From Caenispirillum salinarum AK4 (GTDB lineage: Bacteria; Pseudomonadota; Alphaproteobacteria; Rhodospirillales; Rhodospirillaceae): a stretch of DNA of 64,000 bases. Both the position numbers and the translations under genes were made by a program. The DNA is taken from contig NZ_ANHY01000002.1 in assembly GCF_000315795.1 (NCBI RefSeq), forward strand, positions 224,827-288,826, given 5' to 3'. A model generated the notes under the pieces. The model was not told the DNA's origin and ran no database searches. It worked only from the letters and a program-made list of their open reading frames with translations. Shown here piece after piece: positions 49,316 to 58,494 of this stretch (its first letter is position 1; each line of letters opens with the position of its first letter).

Positions 49316-49343
49316 CCGTTCGGCGAGCCGTTAAGCCGAACGG
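49316..49343 (-). other. Hairpin in the ldtR-like 5' leader
   Basis: CCGTTCGGC (49343-49335 on the minus strand) and GCCGAACGG (49324-49316) form a perfect 9-bp inverted repeat with a 10-nt loop. It lies between the predicted promoter and the ribosome-binding site. No T-run follows directly, so it is not a standard terminator; it could be a second operator or an mRNA structure. Confidence 0.55.
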
Positions 49344-49352
49344 CATAAGCAT

Positions 49353-49381
49353 TTACTACCCATTCATGAATGTTTGGTCAA
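49353..49381 (-). promoter_or_regulatory. Promoter of the LdtR-like regulator with palindromic operator
   Basis: On the minus strand TTGACC (49381-49376) and TAGTAA (49358-49353) are 17 bp apart. The spacer contains the perfect 12-bp palindrome CATTCATGAATG (49361-49372), which is where a MarR-type dimer would block polymerase. Confidence 0.55.
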
Positions 49382-49483
49382 TTGCCGTGCACCATTTTTG
49401 TGGATTTTGCACGCGGACGCCGGCCCGGCCCGCCGACATCCGAAAACATGAACCCGCCGCCGGTCCGGCCGAGTCGGCGGTTG

Positions 49484-50263
49484 TCAGATGAAGCCCTGCG
49501 CCTTGAGGGATGTATAGCTGCCGCGCCCGACAATGACGTGGTCGTGCAGCGTCACCCCCAGGGGGCCGGCGGCATCGCGGATGGTGCGGGTCATCTGGAT
49601 GTCGGCCTGGCTGGGCGTCGGGTCGCCGCTGGGGTGGTTGTGCACCAGGATCAGGGCGCTGGCCTGAACCTCCAGCGCCCGTTTCAGCACCTCGCGCGGG
49701 TAGACCGGGGTGTGGTCCACCGTGCCCTTCTGCTGCAGTTCATCGGCGATCAGCCGGTTGCGGCGGTCCAGGAACAGGATGCGGAACTGCTCGGTGTCGC
49801 GGTAGGCCATGGAGGCCGTGCAGTAGTCGATCAGTGCTTCCCACGAGGAAATGACCGGGCGGTCCATCACCTGGTCGCGCAGCATGCGCACGGCGACCGC
49901 CTCGGCCGATTTAAGGGCGGTGGCGGCGGCCAGCTTGATGCCGTCGACCTGCATCAGGTCCTCCGGCCTGGCGGTCACCACGTTGCCGACTGTCTTGAAG
50001 CGCCGCAGCAGTTCCTTGGCGATGGGTTTGACGTCGCGCCGGGGAATGGCGGCGAACAGCATCAGCTCCAGCAACTCGTAGTCCGCCACGCTTTCGGCCC
50101 CGCCCTTGAGAAAGCGGTCGCGCAGGCGCTCGCGGTGGCCGTGCTTGTGGTCGTCCTTGGCGGGAGGCGATGCGGGTTCTTCGGCCAAACCGCCGGACAC
50201 GGAAGAGACGCGGCCGAACATGTCTGCCACGGCATCATCCCGTTCGTCCCCGGCGTCCCCCAT
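49484..50263 (-). CDS. radC: JAB/MPN-domain DNA-repair-associated protein RadC
   Basis: The 259-aa protein has a helix-hairpin-helix region (about 50-120, DLMQVDGIKLAAATALKSAEAV) and the C-terminal RadC JAB domain with the metal motif HNHPSGDPTPSQAD (about 211-224). Its exact function is unsettled; the early link to recombination repair in E. coli was later disputed. A Lys/His-rich linker (KDDHKHGHRERLRDRF) starts the conserved part. It lies 24 nt downstream of map on the same strand. Confidence 0.93.
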   Translation of the reverse strand: MGDAGDERDDAVADMFGRVSSVSGGLAEEPASPPAKDDHKHGHRERLRDRFLKGGAESVADYELLELMLFAAIPRRDVKPIAKELLRRFKTVGNVVTARPEDLMQVDGIKLAAATALKSAEAVAVRMLRDQVMDRPVISSWEALIDYCTASMAYRDTEQFRILFLDRRNRLIADELQQKGTVDHTPVYPREVLKRALEVQASALILVHNHPSGDPTPSQADIQMTRTIRDAAGPLGVTLHDHVIVGRGSYTSLKAQGFI

Positions 50264-50287
50264 GATCCCCCTCCGGGTTCCGCCGCC

Positions 50288-51097
50288 TCAGGCGCCGTCG
50301 TAGGGCGGGCAGTGCCAGCCCTTGGGCGAGAGGGTGAAGATCTCGCAGCCGTCGGCGGTGACGCCGATCGTGTGCTCGAACTGGGCGGAGAGGGAGCGGT
50401 CGCGCGTCACCGCCGTCCAGCCGTCCGGCAGGATCTTGGTGGCGGCCTTACCGGCATTGATCATGGGCTCGATGGTGAAGAACATCCCTTCCTCGATCAC
50501 CTCGCCCTCGCCGGGGCTGCCGAAGTGCATGACGTTCGGCTTGGTGTGGAAGACGCGCCCGACGCCGTGGCCGCAGAAATCGCGCACGACGGAGAAACCC
50601 TGCGCCTCCGCGTATTCCTGGATGGCCCAGCCGATGTCGCCCAGCGTCGCGCCGGGGCGCACCACCTCGATCCCGCGCATCAGGCAGTCGTAGGTGACCT
50701 CGACCAGCTTTTTCGCCTTCACGCTGGGTTTGCCGACGTAGAAGGTGCGGCTGGTGTCGCCGTACCAGCCGTCGACGATGGGGGTCACGTCGATGTTGAT
50801 GATGTCGCCGTCCTTGAGCTTCTTGTCGCCCGGGATGCCGTGGCAGACGACGTGGTTCACCGACGTGCAGATGTGCTTGGGGAACCCGCGATAGCCCATG
50901 GGGCCGTGGGTGACGCCCAGTTCCTCGCCCAGCCTGGCCAGCCGGTCGTCCAGTTCGCCGGTGGTCACGCCCGGTTTCACGAAGGGCGTGATGGTGTCCA
51001 GCATTTCGGCGGCCACGCGGCCGGCCTTGCGCATGGCCTCGAAGTCCTCGGGGCCGTGCTGCGGGGCGGTGTCGATGCGGCGGGCGGTCTGGGTCAT
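50288..51097 (-). CDS. map: Type I methionine aminopeptidase
   Basis: The 269-aa enzyme removes N-terminal methionine from new proteins. The dinuclear metal ligands are visible: Asp in DIINIDVTPIVDGWYGDTSRTF (two Asp), His in FCGHGVGRVFHTKPN, Glu in FTIEPMIN and Glu in SAQFEHTIGV, plus the substrate His in VNHVVCHGIPG. The start ATG 51097 gives MTQTARRID. It is followed by radC, a common neighbour in alphaproteobacteria, and preceded by sfsA. Confidence 0.96.
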   Translation of the reverse strand: MTQTARRIDTAPQHGPEDFEAMRKAGRVAAEMLDTITPFVKPGVTTGELDDRLARLGEELGVTHGPMGYRGFPKHICTSVNHVVCHGIPGDKKLKDGDIINIDVTPIVDGWYGDTSRTFYVGKPSVKAKKLVEVTYDCLMRGIEVVRPGATLGDIGWAIQEYAEAQGFSVVRDFCGHGVGRVFHTKPNVMHFGSPGEGEVIEEGMFFTIEPMINAGKAATKILPDGWTAVTRDRSLSAQFEHTIGVTADGCEIFTLSPKGWHCPPYDGA

Positions 51098-51147
51098 GGG
51101 TCGATCGGGGTCCGTTCGGGATCGTCTGGTTTGCGGGCGGCGTCGGG

Positions 51148-51885
51148 TCAGGCGGAAACGGGCTCGGGCGCGGCGGCCGGGGCCAGTTTGAGCGGCAGCG
51201 GCTGCGCCACCGTGATGGCCTCGGGCGTCACCGTGCAGGCATAGCACAGCGCCTCCACCCCTTGCGACATGGCAAGGGCCAGCGCCTTTTCATAGGCCGG
51301 GTCGATGTCGGCGGCAACGCGGAAGGCGTGGCAGTCCTCGCGCTGGACCAGGTAGACCATGACCGCGCGATGGCCCTCGGCCACCATGTCGGTCATCTCC
51401 ACCAGGTGCTTGGCACCACGCGCCGTGACGGCATCGGGGAATTCGGCATGGCCGTCGCGGGCCAGCGTGACGTTCTTGACCTCCACGTAGCACTTCTCGC
51501 CGGTGTCGGACTTTTCCAGCAGCACGTCGATGCGGCTGTTCCTGCCGTACTTCACCTCGCGCCGCACCGTGTCGTAGCCGCACAATTCGGGGATCGCGCC
51601 GGCGGCGCAGGCGTCGGCGACCAGGGCGTTGGGCCAGCTGGTGTTGATGCCGACCAGCCCGCCGCCGTCCACCTGCACGATCTCCCAGGTGTACTTCAGC
51701 TTGCGGTTGGGGTTGTCGGCCGGCGACAGCCACACCGCGCTGCCAGGCTCGGCGCAGCCCTTCATGCTGCCCGAGTTGGCGGTGTGCGCGGTGACGACGG
51801 TGCCGTCCTCCAGCGTGACGTCGGCGAGGAACCGCTTGTAGCGCTTGATCAGCGTCCCGCGGATGAGAGGCGTTGTAAATTGCAT
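51148..51885 (-). CDS. sfsA: SfsA family DNA/RNA nuclease-like protein
   Basis: The 245-aa protein has the SfsA pattern: LIRGTLIKRYKRFLADVTLEDG, HTANSGSMKGCAEPGS, and the PD-(D/E)xK-like EVKNVTLARDGHAEFPDAVTARGAKHL with YGRNSRIDVLLE. SfsA was first linked to sugar fermentation control in E. coli; the fold indicates nucleic-acid binding or cleavage. ATG 51885 is the chosen start; a TTG two codons upstream (51891) is possible. It is 9 nt downstream of the methyltransferase gene on the same strand. Confidence 0.93.
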   Translation of the reverse strand: MQFTTPLIRGTLIKRYKRFLADVTLEDGTVVTAHTANSGSMKGCAEPGSAVWLSPADNPNRKLKYTWEIVQVDGGGLVGINTSWPNALVADACAAGAIPELCGYDTVRREVKYGRNSRIDVLLEKSDTGEKCYVEVKNVTLARDGHAEFPDAVTARGAKHLVEMTDMVAEGHRAVMVYLVQREDCHAFRVAADIDPAYEKALALAMSQGVEALCYACTVTPEAITVAQPLPLKLAPAAAPEPVSA

Positions 51886-51894
51886 TCCCAAACC

Positions 51895-52803
51895 CTAGTC
51901 GCGCCCGGGCTTGACGCCAAGGCCGATTTCTTCCGAATTCAGCGCATCGGCCAGCCGCGCGCTGGCGCTGCCGGGGCGCAGCGGCTTCTGCTGGCTTTCG
52001 TGCGGCGCCCAGGCGTGCATCCAGATGATGTGGAAGGTCGCCGGCACACGCCCGTCGTCGCCGCCGAACTCGTCCATATACATCTGCATGGCGCGCATGA
52101 GCGTGGCGCGGCGCATGAAGCCCTTCCGGCGCTCGGCGATGGCGTTGGATTCGCCCATGCCGCGCAGGTCCGACAGCAGCTTGAGCGGGTTCTCGTAGCG
52201 CACCGTGATGATCTCGCTGTCCACCACGGGCAGGGCGAAGCCGGCGCGCTGGAGCAGGCTGCCCAGGTCTGGTCCGTCGGCGAAGGGGCTGACGCGGGGG
52301 CTCAAGCCTCCCTCGACCTCCACTTCCGCCTGGGTCAGGCAGTGGCGCAGCTCGTGCAGGGTTTCCCCACCCAGGACGCCGGCCAGGAACAGGCCGTCGG
52401 GCTTCAGCGCATGGCGGATCTGCAAGAGCGCGCCCGGCAGGTCGTTGACCCAGTGCAGGCTGAGGTTCGACAGAACGGCATCCAGAGAGCCCTGGGCGAA
52501 GGGCAGGAATTCCTCGTCCATCGTGACGGCAAGGCCGCCGGCGCGCCCGGCCATGGCGGGCGAGAGGTCCGCCTGCACCAGCGTCTCGATCCCCGTCTTG
52601 GGCGAGAGCGCGGCTGCCAGTTCCCCGCCGTGGCAGCCCAGGTCCAGCGCCACGGGAAAGGTGCGCGTCATGTCGTCCAGCCGGTCGGCCAGGCGGTGGG
52701 CGCTTTCGCGGAACAGGAAATCGAACGCATCCAGCCCGGCCGCCGCGCGGTCGCGGTGGCGGCGGACGGTCGCCCTGTCGAAGACTGTCATCTGGTCGGA
52801 CAT
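51895..52803 (-). CDS. BioC/NDUFAF5-like methyltransferase
   Basis: The 302-aa protein has N-terminal MTVFDRATVRRHRDRAAAG (a feature of the NDUFAF5-like group), SAM motif I ALDLGCHGGELAAALS (about 52-67), and LDAVLSNLSLHWVNDLPGALLQIRHALKPDG. Mitochondrial NDUFAF5 hydroxylates an arginine in complex I, and bacterial relatives may act on respiratory complex I, but BioC-like pimelate synthesis is another option. The C-terminal IIWMHAWAPHESQQKPLRPGSA is family-typical. It is divergent from comF. Confidence 0.85.
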   Translation of the reverse strand: MSDQMTVFDRATVRRHRDRAAAGLDAFDFLFRESAHRLADRLDDMTRTFPVALDLGCHGGELAAALSPKTGIETLVQADLSPAMAGRAGGLAVTMDEEFLPFAQGSLDAVLSNLSLHWVNDLPGALLQIRHALKPDGLFLAGVLGGETLHELRHCLTQAEVEVEGGLSPRVSPFADGPDLGSLLQRAGFALPVVDSEIITVRYENPLKLLSDLRGMGESNAIAERRKGFMRRATLMRAMQMYMDEFGGDDGRVPATFHIIWMHAWAPHESQQKPLRPGSASARLADALNSEEIGLGVKPGRD

Positions 52804-52884
52804 GCGCCGTTAGATGGCATCGCGCGGGGGCGCTGGCAAGTGCGAAGGGCGGCGGTGCGCGAATCGTGCTATGCGGAAGGAACC

Positions 52885-53664
52885 ATGACCCAGACGCTCC
52901 GCCCCTTGCACACGGCCTCCCGCGCCGTCCTCGATGCCCTGCTGCCGCCCCGCTGCCTCGCGTGCGGGACGCTGGTGGCCGAGCCGGGGGCGCTGTGCGC
53001 GGAGTGCTTCGCCGGGGTTGAATTCCTGGTGGACCCGGTGTGCAACTCCTGCGGCGACCCGTTTGAGCTGCCCATGGAGCCGGGCGCCCTGTGCGCCGCC
53101 TGCATCGACGATCCGCCGCCGTGGCGCCGGGCGCGGGCTGTGTTCACCTACGAGGGCGTGGCGCGCGACCTGATCCTGCGGTTCAAGCACGCCGACCGAA
53201 CCGACTCCGCGCCGGCCTTCGCCCGCTGGATGCTGCGCGCCGCCCGTCCGCTGGTGGAGGGGGCCGATCTCATCGCGCCCGTGCCCCTGCATCGCGGCCG
53301 GCTGATGAAGCGCCGCTACAACCAGGCGGCCCTTCTGGCCCGGCAACTGGATCGTCTGGGGCAGGGGCAGTCGGGGCGGTTCGCGCCGAACCTGCTGTTG
53401 CGTGCCCGCAAAACGCCGCCGCAGGAGGGCATGGGCCGCGCCGCGCGCCGCCGCAATGTCCGCAGCGCCTTCGCGCTGTCCGATCCCGACGCGGTGCGCG
53501 GTCGGGTGGTGCTGCTGGTCGATGACGTGATGACCACCGGCGCCACGGTCGGCGAGTGCGCGCGCGCCCTGCGGCAGGCCGGTGCGGCGGCGGTGGACGT
53601 GGTGACGGTGGCTCGCGTGGTGCTCACGCCCGAGTGGCAACCGGACACGGACCCCCTAACTTAA
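52885..53664 (+). CDS. comF: ComF family amidophosphoribosyltransferase-like protein
   Basis: The 259-aa protein has an N-terminal double zinc ribbon: CLAC, then CAEC, CNSC and CAAC (about 24-73). A PRTase domain follows with PVPLHRGRLMKRRYNQAALLARQL and the PRPP loop VVLLVDDVMTTGATVGEC (about 210-227). ComF proteins take part in DNA uptake and recombination in competent bacteria; no other com gene is nearby. GGAAGGA lies just before ATG 52885. The frame extends far upstream to 51262, but that region is the antisense of sfsA and the methyltransferase gene. Confidence 0.92.
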   Translation: MTQTLRPLHTASRAVLDALLPPRCLACGTLVAEPGALCAECFAGVEFLVDPVCNSCGDPFELPMEPGALCAACIDDPPPWRRARAVFTYEGVARDLILRFKHADRTDSAPAFARWMLRAARPLVEGADLIAPVPLHRGRLMKRRYNQAALLARQLDRLGQGQSGRFAPNLLLRARKTPPQEGMGRAARRRNVRSAFALSDPDAVRGRVVLLVDDVMTTGATVGECARALRQAGAAAVDVVTVARVVLTPEWQPDTDPLT

Positions 53665-53712
53665 ACGTAACGCAGGGCAGAGACCCTCAAGCCGAACCAA
53701 CAAGGAGGCCCC

Positions 53713-53970
53713 ATGGCCAAGGTTGAAGTCTATTCCTCCGCCTTCTGCCCCTTCTGCGTCCGCGCCAAGAAGCTGCTGACCAGCAAGGGCGTCGACTTCG
53801 AGGAAATCGACGTCATGCAGCAGCCCGAGCGCCGCAAGGAGATGGAAAGGCGCGCCCACGGCGGCCGCACCGTGCCGCAGATCTTCATCGACAACGAGCA
53901 TGTCGGCGGCTGCGACGAGCTGATGGCGCTGGAGCGCAAGGGCGCGCTCGACGTCATGCTGGGCGCCTGA
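53713..53970 (+). CDS. grxC: Glutaredoxin 3
   Basis: The 85-aa dithiol glutaredoxin has the active site CPFC (SSAFCPFCVRAKKLL), the cis-proline TVPQIF and VGGCDELMALERKG. It reduces protein disulfides and glutathione mixed disulfides, recycling through the glutathione reductase encoded at 21971. The ribosome-binding site AAGGAGG precedes ATG 53713. It is followed by the nitrilase-family gene after 10 nt, probably in one transcript with comF. Confidence 0.96.
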   Translation: MAKVEVYSSAFCPFCVRAKKLLTSKGVDFEEIDVMQQPERRKEMERRAHGGRTVPQIFIDNEHVGGCDELMALERKGALDVMLGA

Positions 53971-53980
53971 GGGGGTGGCA

Positions 53981-54799
53981 ATGCCGTCCTTCAAGGTCGC
54001 CTGCCTGCAGGTCAACGCCGGTCCCGACATAGCGCCCAACCTGGAGACTGCCTGCCTGATGGCGCGCGAGGCGCGGACGAACGGCGCCGACATGGTGCTG
54101 ATGCCGGAAAACGTCACCATGATGGAGTGGGGGCGGTCGAACACGCTCGCCAAGGCCCTGCCCGAGGCCGAGCACCCCGCCGTGCCCGCCTTCGCCGAGC
54201 TTGCCCGGGACACGGGGCTGTGGCTGCACGCAGGGACGATCGCGGTGAAGCTGGCGGACGGAAGGGTGGCGAACCGCACGCTGATGTTCGATCCCTCGGG
54301 CGCCATCGTCGGGCGCTACGACAAGATCCACATGTTCGACGTGGACCTCGGCAACGGCGAGGCCTACCGCGAATCCAGCACCTTCCGCCCCGGCGATCAA
54401 GCGATGGTGGTGAAGACACCCTGGGGCGGACTGGGCCTGACCATCTGCTACGACCTGCGCTTTCCCCACCTGTACCGCACGCTGGCGAAGGCGGGGGCGG
54501 ACTTCCTGACCGTGCCCTCCGCCTTCACCCGCCCGACCGGCGCGGCGCACTGGCACGTGCTGCTGCGAGCGCGGGCGATCGAGACGGGATGCTGGGTTTT
54601 CTCCCCCGCGCAGACCGGCGAACACAAGGGCCGCGAAACCTACGGTCACGCGCTGATCGTCGCCCCCTGGGGCGAGGTGGTGGCCGACGCGGGGGAAGAG
54701 GTGGGGATCGTTTACGCCGACGTGGATACCGCCGCGGTGGAGAAAGCGCGGGGCAAGGTGCCGTCGCTGACGCACGACCGGCCGTTCAGTTTGGTGTGA
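53981..54799 (+). CDS. Carbon-nitrogen hydrolase (Nit1-type, deaminated glutathione amidase-like)
   Basis: The 272-aa nitrilase-superfamily protein has the Glu-Lys-Cys triad: Glu in [13 protein letters not shown], Lys in [14 protein letters not shown], and Cys in [16 protein letters not shown]. The sequence around these residues is that of Nit1, which removes deaminated glutathione made by transaminase side reactions. Location beside grxC fits a glutathione-repair role. ATG 53981 is chosen; GTG 53975 would add two residues. Confidence 0.89.
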   Translation: MPSFKVACLQVNAGPDIAPNLETACLMAREARTNGADMVLMPENVTMMEWGRSNTLAKALPEAEHPAVPAFAELARDTGLWLHAGTIAVKLADGRVANRTLMFDPSGAIVGRYDKIHMFDVDLGNGEAYRESSTFRPGDQAMVVKTPWGGLGLTICYDLRFPHLYRTLAKAGADFLTVPSAFTRPTGAAHWHVLLRARAIETGCWVFSPAQTGEHKGRETYGHALIVAPWGEVVADAGEEVGIVYADVDTAAVEKARGKVPSLTHDRPFSLV

Positions 54800-54819
54800 G
54801 CGACGGGGCGGGGCCCTGC

Positions 54820-55374
54820 TTACAGGTCCAGCCGCCGCGGCGCTGCGTCCTTGCTCAGCACGATCCGCTGCACCACGCCGGTGCCGCAGGTTTCCACCTC
54901 GCCCTGCTCGAAGGCCACCACCGACAGGTTCGGGAAGGCGCCCAGCAGTTCCCCCGGTTTCAGCAGGTGATCCGGATTGCGGGGCCGGCCGAACTTTTCG
55001 TTGCCCTGCATGAAGGTCTCGTAGATCAGCAAGCCTCCTTTGGCCATGCTTTTTTCCAGCACCGGGAACAGCGGCCGGTAGAGGTAGCGCGAGACCAGCA
55101 CCACGTCGAAGCGCCGGCCGGGCAGGGGCCAGGGAGAGCCGTCCTCCAGGTCCGCCTCGATGATCTCGGCCCCCGCCGCGTCGGACACGGCGGCGATGTC
55201 GCGGTCGATGCCGGTGACATGGTAGCCGGCCGCCTGCATCCACCGCAGGTTCCGGCCCCAGCCGCAGGCGACGTCCAGCACCGTGGCGCCGGTCGGAGCC
55301 AGAGGCAGCCAGCGGGTCAGCCAGGGCGAGGCGGGCGTCGCGGCGGCGGGTTTCAGGCGCGTCTCCCCGTGCAT
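54820..55374 (-). CDS. Class I SAM methyltransferase (TehB-like)
   Basis: The 184-aa protein has motif I TVLDVACGWGRNLRWMQAAG (about 31-50), the acidic GIDRD, and FDVVLVSRYLYRPLFPVLEKSMAKGGLLIYETFM. The last residues are RIVLSKDAAPRRLDL. The small size and the YETF motif resemble TehB-like or small-molecule methyltransferases; the substrate is unknown. It converges with the amidase gene and is divergent from the DUF1178 gene. Confidence 0.8.
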   Translation of the reverse strand: MHGETRLKPAAATPASPWLTRWLPLAPTGATVLDVACGWGRNLRWMQAAGYHVTGIDRDIAAVSDAAGAEIIEADLEDGSPWPLPGRRFDVVLVSRYLYRPLFPVLEKSMAKGGLLIYETFMQGNEKFGRPRNPDHLLKPGELLGAFPNLSVVAFEQGEVETCGTGVVQRIVLSKDAAPRRLDL

Positions 55375-55469
55375 GAGCGTTGCATGCCTCCTATGTCTTG
55401 CGGGTGCGCAAGCTTGTCACGGCGAGGCCCCTGGGGTAAAGCAGACGCACGCTTTTCGGGAACATGATC

Positions 55470-55985
55470 ATGATCCGCTACGAGCTTCTCTGCGCCAACG
55501 ACCACCGTTTCGAGTCCTGGTTCCGCGACAGCGCCGCCTACGACAAGATGGCGGCCGCCGGCGCGGTGGAATGCCCGACCTGCGGCGACCGTTCCGTCCG
55601 CAAGGCCCTCATGGCGCCCCGTCTGGCGCGCCGCAAGGGGCAGGAGGGGCCGGCCCGTCCGCCGCGGGATGAGCAGGCGGCGCAGGCGCCGGCAGCCGCC
55701 AACGTGCCGGCGCCGCAGCAGGCGGCGCAGTTTCCCGCCGGCAACTCCGAGAAGGTGGCCGAGTTCCACCGCCGCATGAGCGACGTGCTGCGCCAGGTGC
55801 AGGAGGCGGTGGAAAAGCACTGCGATTACGTGGGCGACAGCTTCGCGGAAGAGGCCCGCAAGATCCACTACGGCGAGGCCGAGGCCCGCGGCATCTATGG
55901 CGAGACCACCCCGGAAGAGGCCGAGGAACTGAAGGAGGAAGGCGTTTCCTTCGCGTCCATCCCGTGGCGCCGGCCGGTGTCCTGA
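55470..55985 (+). CDS. DUF1178 family protein
   Basis: The 171-aa protein belongs to the alpha- and betaproteobacterial DUF1178 family. The N-terminal MIRYELLCANDHRFESWFRD and CPTCGDRSVRKALMAP form a zinc-ribbon-like segment (two Cys pairs spaced as in FmdB-type ribbons). A Gln/Ala/Pro-rich linker (about 60-95) precedes a conserved helical end: FHRRMSDVLRQVQEAVEKHCDYVGDSFAEEARKIHYGEAEARGIYGETTPEEAEEL. Function is unknown. The second ATG (55470) matches the family start; ATG 55464 adds two residues. Confidence 0.88.
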   Translation: MIRYELLCANDHRFESWFRDSAAYDKMAAAGAVECPTCGDRSVRKALMAPRLARRKGQEGPARPPRDEQAAQAPAAANVPAPQQAAQFPAGNSEKVAEFHRRMSDVLRQVQEAVEKHCDYVGDSFAEEARKIHYGEAEARGIYGETTPEEAEELKEEGVSFASIPWRRPVS

Positions 55986-56027
55986 CCGGCTTCGCCGGCG
56001 CCGTCTCACCTTCAAAGGACGATCCCC

Positions 56028-57482
56028 GTGCAGACATTGACGCTGCAGCCCGTGCTCTATGTGCTGGGGCTGCTGGTTTCGGTGCTCGGCGCCGCGATGG
56101 TGGTGCCGGGCGTGGCGGACCTGGCGGCCGGCGATGTCGACTGGATCGGCTTTTTCGTCGGCGCCGGCGTCACCACGCTGGTCGGCGGCTTGCTTGTGCT
56201 GACCAACCGCACCCGCGATCTGTCGCTGACCCTGCGGCAGGCGTTCCTGCTGACGGCCCTTGGGTGGATCGGCACGGCGGCCTTCTCGGCGGTCCCGTTC
56301 TTCTTCTCCCGGCTGGACCTGAGCTACACCGACGCCTTCTTCGAGGCGATCTCCGGCCTCACCACCACCGGTTCCACCATCCTGACGGGGCTGGACACCG
56401 CGCCGCCGGGAATCCTGGTCTGGCGGAGCGTTCTGCAGTGGCTGGGCGGCATCGGCATCATCGTCATGGCGATCGTGCTGCTGCCGTTCCTGCGGGTCGG
56501 CGGCATGCAGTTGTTCCGCATGGAAAGCAGCGACCGCTCGGAAAAGGCGGTGGCGAAGGTGGGGCACCTGGGCCTGCTGATCGTCGTCACGTACATCTCG
56601 ATGACCGTGGCGTGCGGCGTGCTTTATGCCCTGGCCGGAATGACGCCGTTCGAGGCGATCAACCACGCCATGACCACGGTTTCGACCGGCGGCTATTCCA
56701 CCTCCGACGCTTCGATGGGGCACTGGCAGTCGCCGGCGATCCACTGGATCGGCACGGTGTTCATGGTGGCGGGCGCGGTGCCGTTCGTGCTGTACCTGAA
56801 GATGGCCCGCAACGGTGTCCGGCCGCTGTTCACCGACGCCCAGGTTGGCGCGTTCCTGGCGTTTCTGGCGCTGGTGTCGGTGTTCCTGGCGGGGTGGCTG
56901 GTGATCGTGGACAAGGTCCCGGCCTTCGAGGCCCTCACCCTGGCCGCCTTCAACGTCACCAGCGTCGTGACCACAACCGGCTACGCCACGGCCGACTACA
57001 CGCTGTGGGGCGCCTTCGCGGTGGCGGCCTTTTTCGCGCTGACCTTCGTGGGCGGCTGCACGGGATCGACGGCCGGCGGCATCAAGATCTTCCGTTTCCA
57101 GGTGTCGTGGCGGCTGTTCTCGGTCCATCTGCGGCGGCTGCAATCGCCGCACGCCGTGGTGCCGCGCGTCTACAACGACGCCCCCATCACCGACGAGGTG
57201 GCGGTGTCGGTGCTGTTGTTCTTCTTCGTCTATGTGGGAACGGTCGGCAGCATTGCCCTGCTGCTGGGCCTGCTGGGGCTGGACTGGGTGACGGCCATTT
57301 CCGGCGCCGCCACGGCGGTGTCCAACGTCGGCCCGGGGCTGGGGGCCATCATCGGCCCGGCGGGCAACTTCGCGACGCTGCCCGACGCGGCGAAGTGGCT
57401 GCTGTCGGCCGGAATGCTGCTGGGGCGGCTGGAATTCTTCACCGTGCTGGTGCTGCTGTCGCCCCGCTTCTGGAAAGGGTGA
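56028..57482 (+). CDS. trkH: Trk-type potassium uptake protein TrkH
   Basis: The 484-aa inner-membrane protein is the K+-translocating subunit of the Trk system, working with the NAD-binding TrkA (not in the window). Four pore loops with selectivity glycines are visible: ISGLTTTGSTIL, TTVSTGGYSTS, TSVVTTTGYAT and AVSNVGPGLG. FVGGCTGSTAGGIKIFRFQ is the intramembrane segment between them. It starts with GTG 56028, with AAAGGAC about 10 nt upstream. It converges with ubiG. Confidence 0.94.
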   Translation: MQTLTLQPVLYVLGLLVSVLGAAMVVPGVADLAAGDVDWIGFFVGAGVTTLVGGLLVLTNRTRDLSLTLRQAFLLTALGWIGTAAFSAVPFFFSRLDLSYTDAFFEAISGLTTTGSTILTGLDTAPPGILVWRSVLQWLGGIGIIVMAIVLLPFLRVGGMQLFRMESSDRSEKAVAKVGHLGLLIVVTYISMTVACGVLYALAGMTPFEAINHAMTTVSTGGYSTSDASMGHWQSPAIHWIGTVFMVAGAVPFVLYLKMARNGVRPLFTDAQVGAFLAFLALVSVFLAGWLVIVDKVPAFEALTLAAFNVTSVVTTTGYATADYTLWGAFAVAAFFALTFVGGCTGSTAGGIKIFRFQVSWRLFSVHLRRLQSPHAVVPRVYNDAPITDEVAVSVLLFFFVYVGTVGSIALLLGLLGLDWVTAISGAATAVSNVGPGLGAIIGPAGNFATLPDAAKWLLSAGMLLGRLEFFTVLVLLSPRFWKG

Positions 57483-57511
57483 GGGCGGCGGGCCGCCCCG
57501 CCCCGCCATCC

Positions 57512-58267
57512 TCAGTCCGGCTTGGTGGCGAAAATCATGTAGTTGACGTCCAGGTCGCCCGTCACCTCCCAGGTGTCCGTCAGCGGCAGGAAGGTCATGC
57601 CGCGGAGGGCCTCGGTCACCAGGCCGCCCTCGCGCAGGCCGGCCGCGAACTCCGACGGCTTGACGAACTTGCGCCAGTCGTGGGTGCCGGCGGGAACCCA
57701 GCGCAGCACGTATTCCGCGCCGAACTTCGCCAGTGCCAGGCTTTTCAGGGTGCGGTTCAGCGTCGCCCCCACCAGCGCCCCGCCCGGCTTGACCAGGTCG
57801 CCGCAGGTGCGCAGGAACAGCGGCACGTCGGCCACGTGCTCCACGACCTCCATGGTCAGGACCACGTCGAAGCGCTCGCCCTGCGCCAGCACGTCCTCGG
57901 CCAGCTGGCAGCGGTAGTCGATGGCAAGGTCGGAGCGCTCGGCATGGAGTCGCGCCACGCCGACGTTCTTTTCCACCGCGTCCAGGCCGGTGACGGAAAA
58001 GCCCAGCCGGGCCATGGGCTCCGACAGCAACCCGCCGCCGCAGCCGATGTCCAGCAGCGTCAGCCCCTCGAACGGGCGCGGCCTGCCCAGGTCGCGCCCG
58101 AAGTGGGCGCCCAGGCTGTCGCGGATGAAGGCGACGCGCGCCGGGTTGAACTTGTGCAGGGGCTTGAACTTGCCGACGGGGTCCCACCAGGCATCCGCCA
58201 TGGCCTCGAACTTCGCCATTTCCTCGGCGGAGGCCGTGGAGGTCTGCGGGGCTGCGGTGGCGGACAT
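57512..58267 (-). CDS. ubiG: Ubiquinone biosynthesis O-methyltransferase
   Basis: UbiG performs both O-methylations of the ubiquinone head group. The 251-aa protein has [31 protein letters not shown] at the N-terminus, SAM motif [19 protein letters not shown] (about 70-88), [16 protein letters not shown], and the C-terminal [21 protein letters not shown] 58267 with GGGAG eight nt upstream is preferred over GTG 58276. Divergent lysC is 227 nt away. Confidence 0.96.
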   Translation of the reverse strand: MSATAAPQTSTASAEEMAKFEAMADAWWDPVGKFKPLHKFNPARVAFIRDSLGAHFGRDLGRPRPFEGLTLLDIGCGGGLLSEPMARLGFSVTGLDAVEKNVGVARLHAERSDLAIDYRCQLAEDVLAQGERFDVVLTMEVVEHVADVPLFLRTCGDLVKPGGALVGATLNRTLKSLALAKFGAEYVLRWVPAGTHDWRKFVKPSEFAAGLREGGLVTEALRGMTFLPLTDTWEVTGDLDVNYMIFATKPD

Positions 58268-58494
58268 GGAGGGCACTCCCGGTAAATGGACAGGTGCGGT
58301 TGGGCGGTGATCGGAAGACGGGTCATGCGCCCCTCACAGGGGCTTCCCTTGCCTCCCATCCCCGGACAGAGTATGTATACGCGCCCGTGCGGCGGGGCAA
58401 CCGGCGAGCGCCGGCGGCCGGTATCGAAACCGGGTCGCCGCGGCCGGAGCGCTTCCGGCGTGGACTAGAGACAGAAAGAAGGGTGCTTTCCCCA

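Noticed and set aside
49301..49361. Outer inverted repeat GGGTAGT/ACTACCC around the ldtR-like leader hairpin
   Set aside because: One arm overlaps the predicted -10 and would not be in the transcript, so the nested RNA structure is unlikely.
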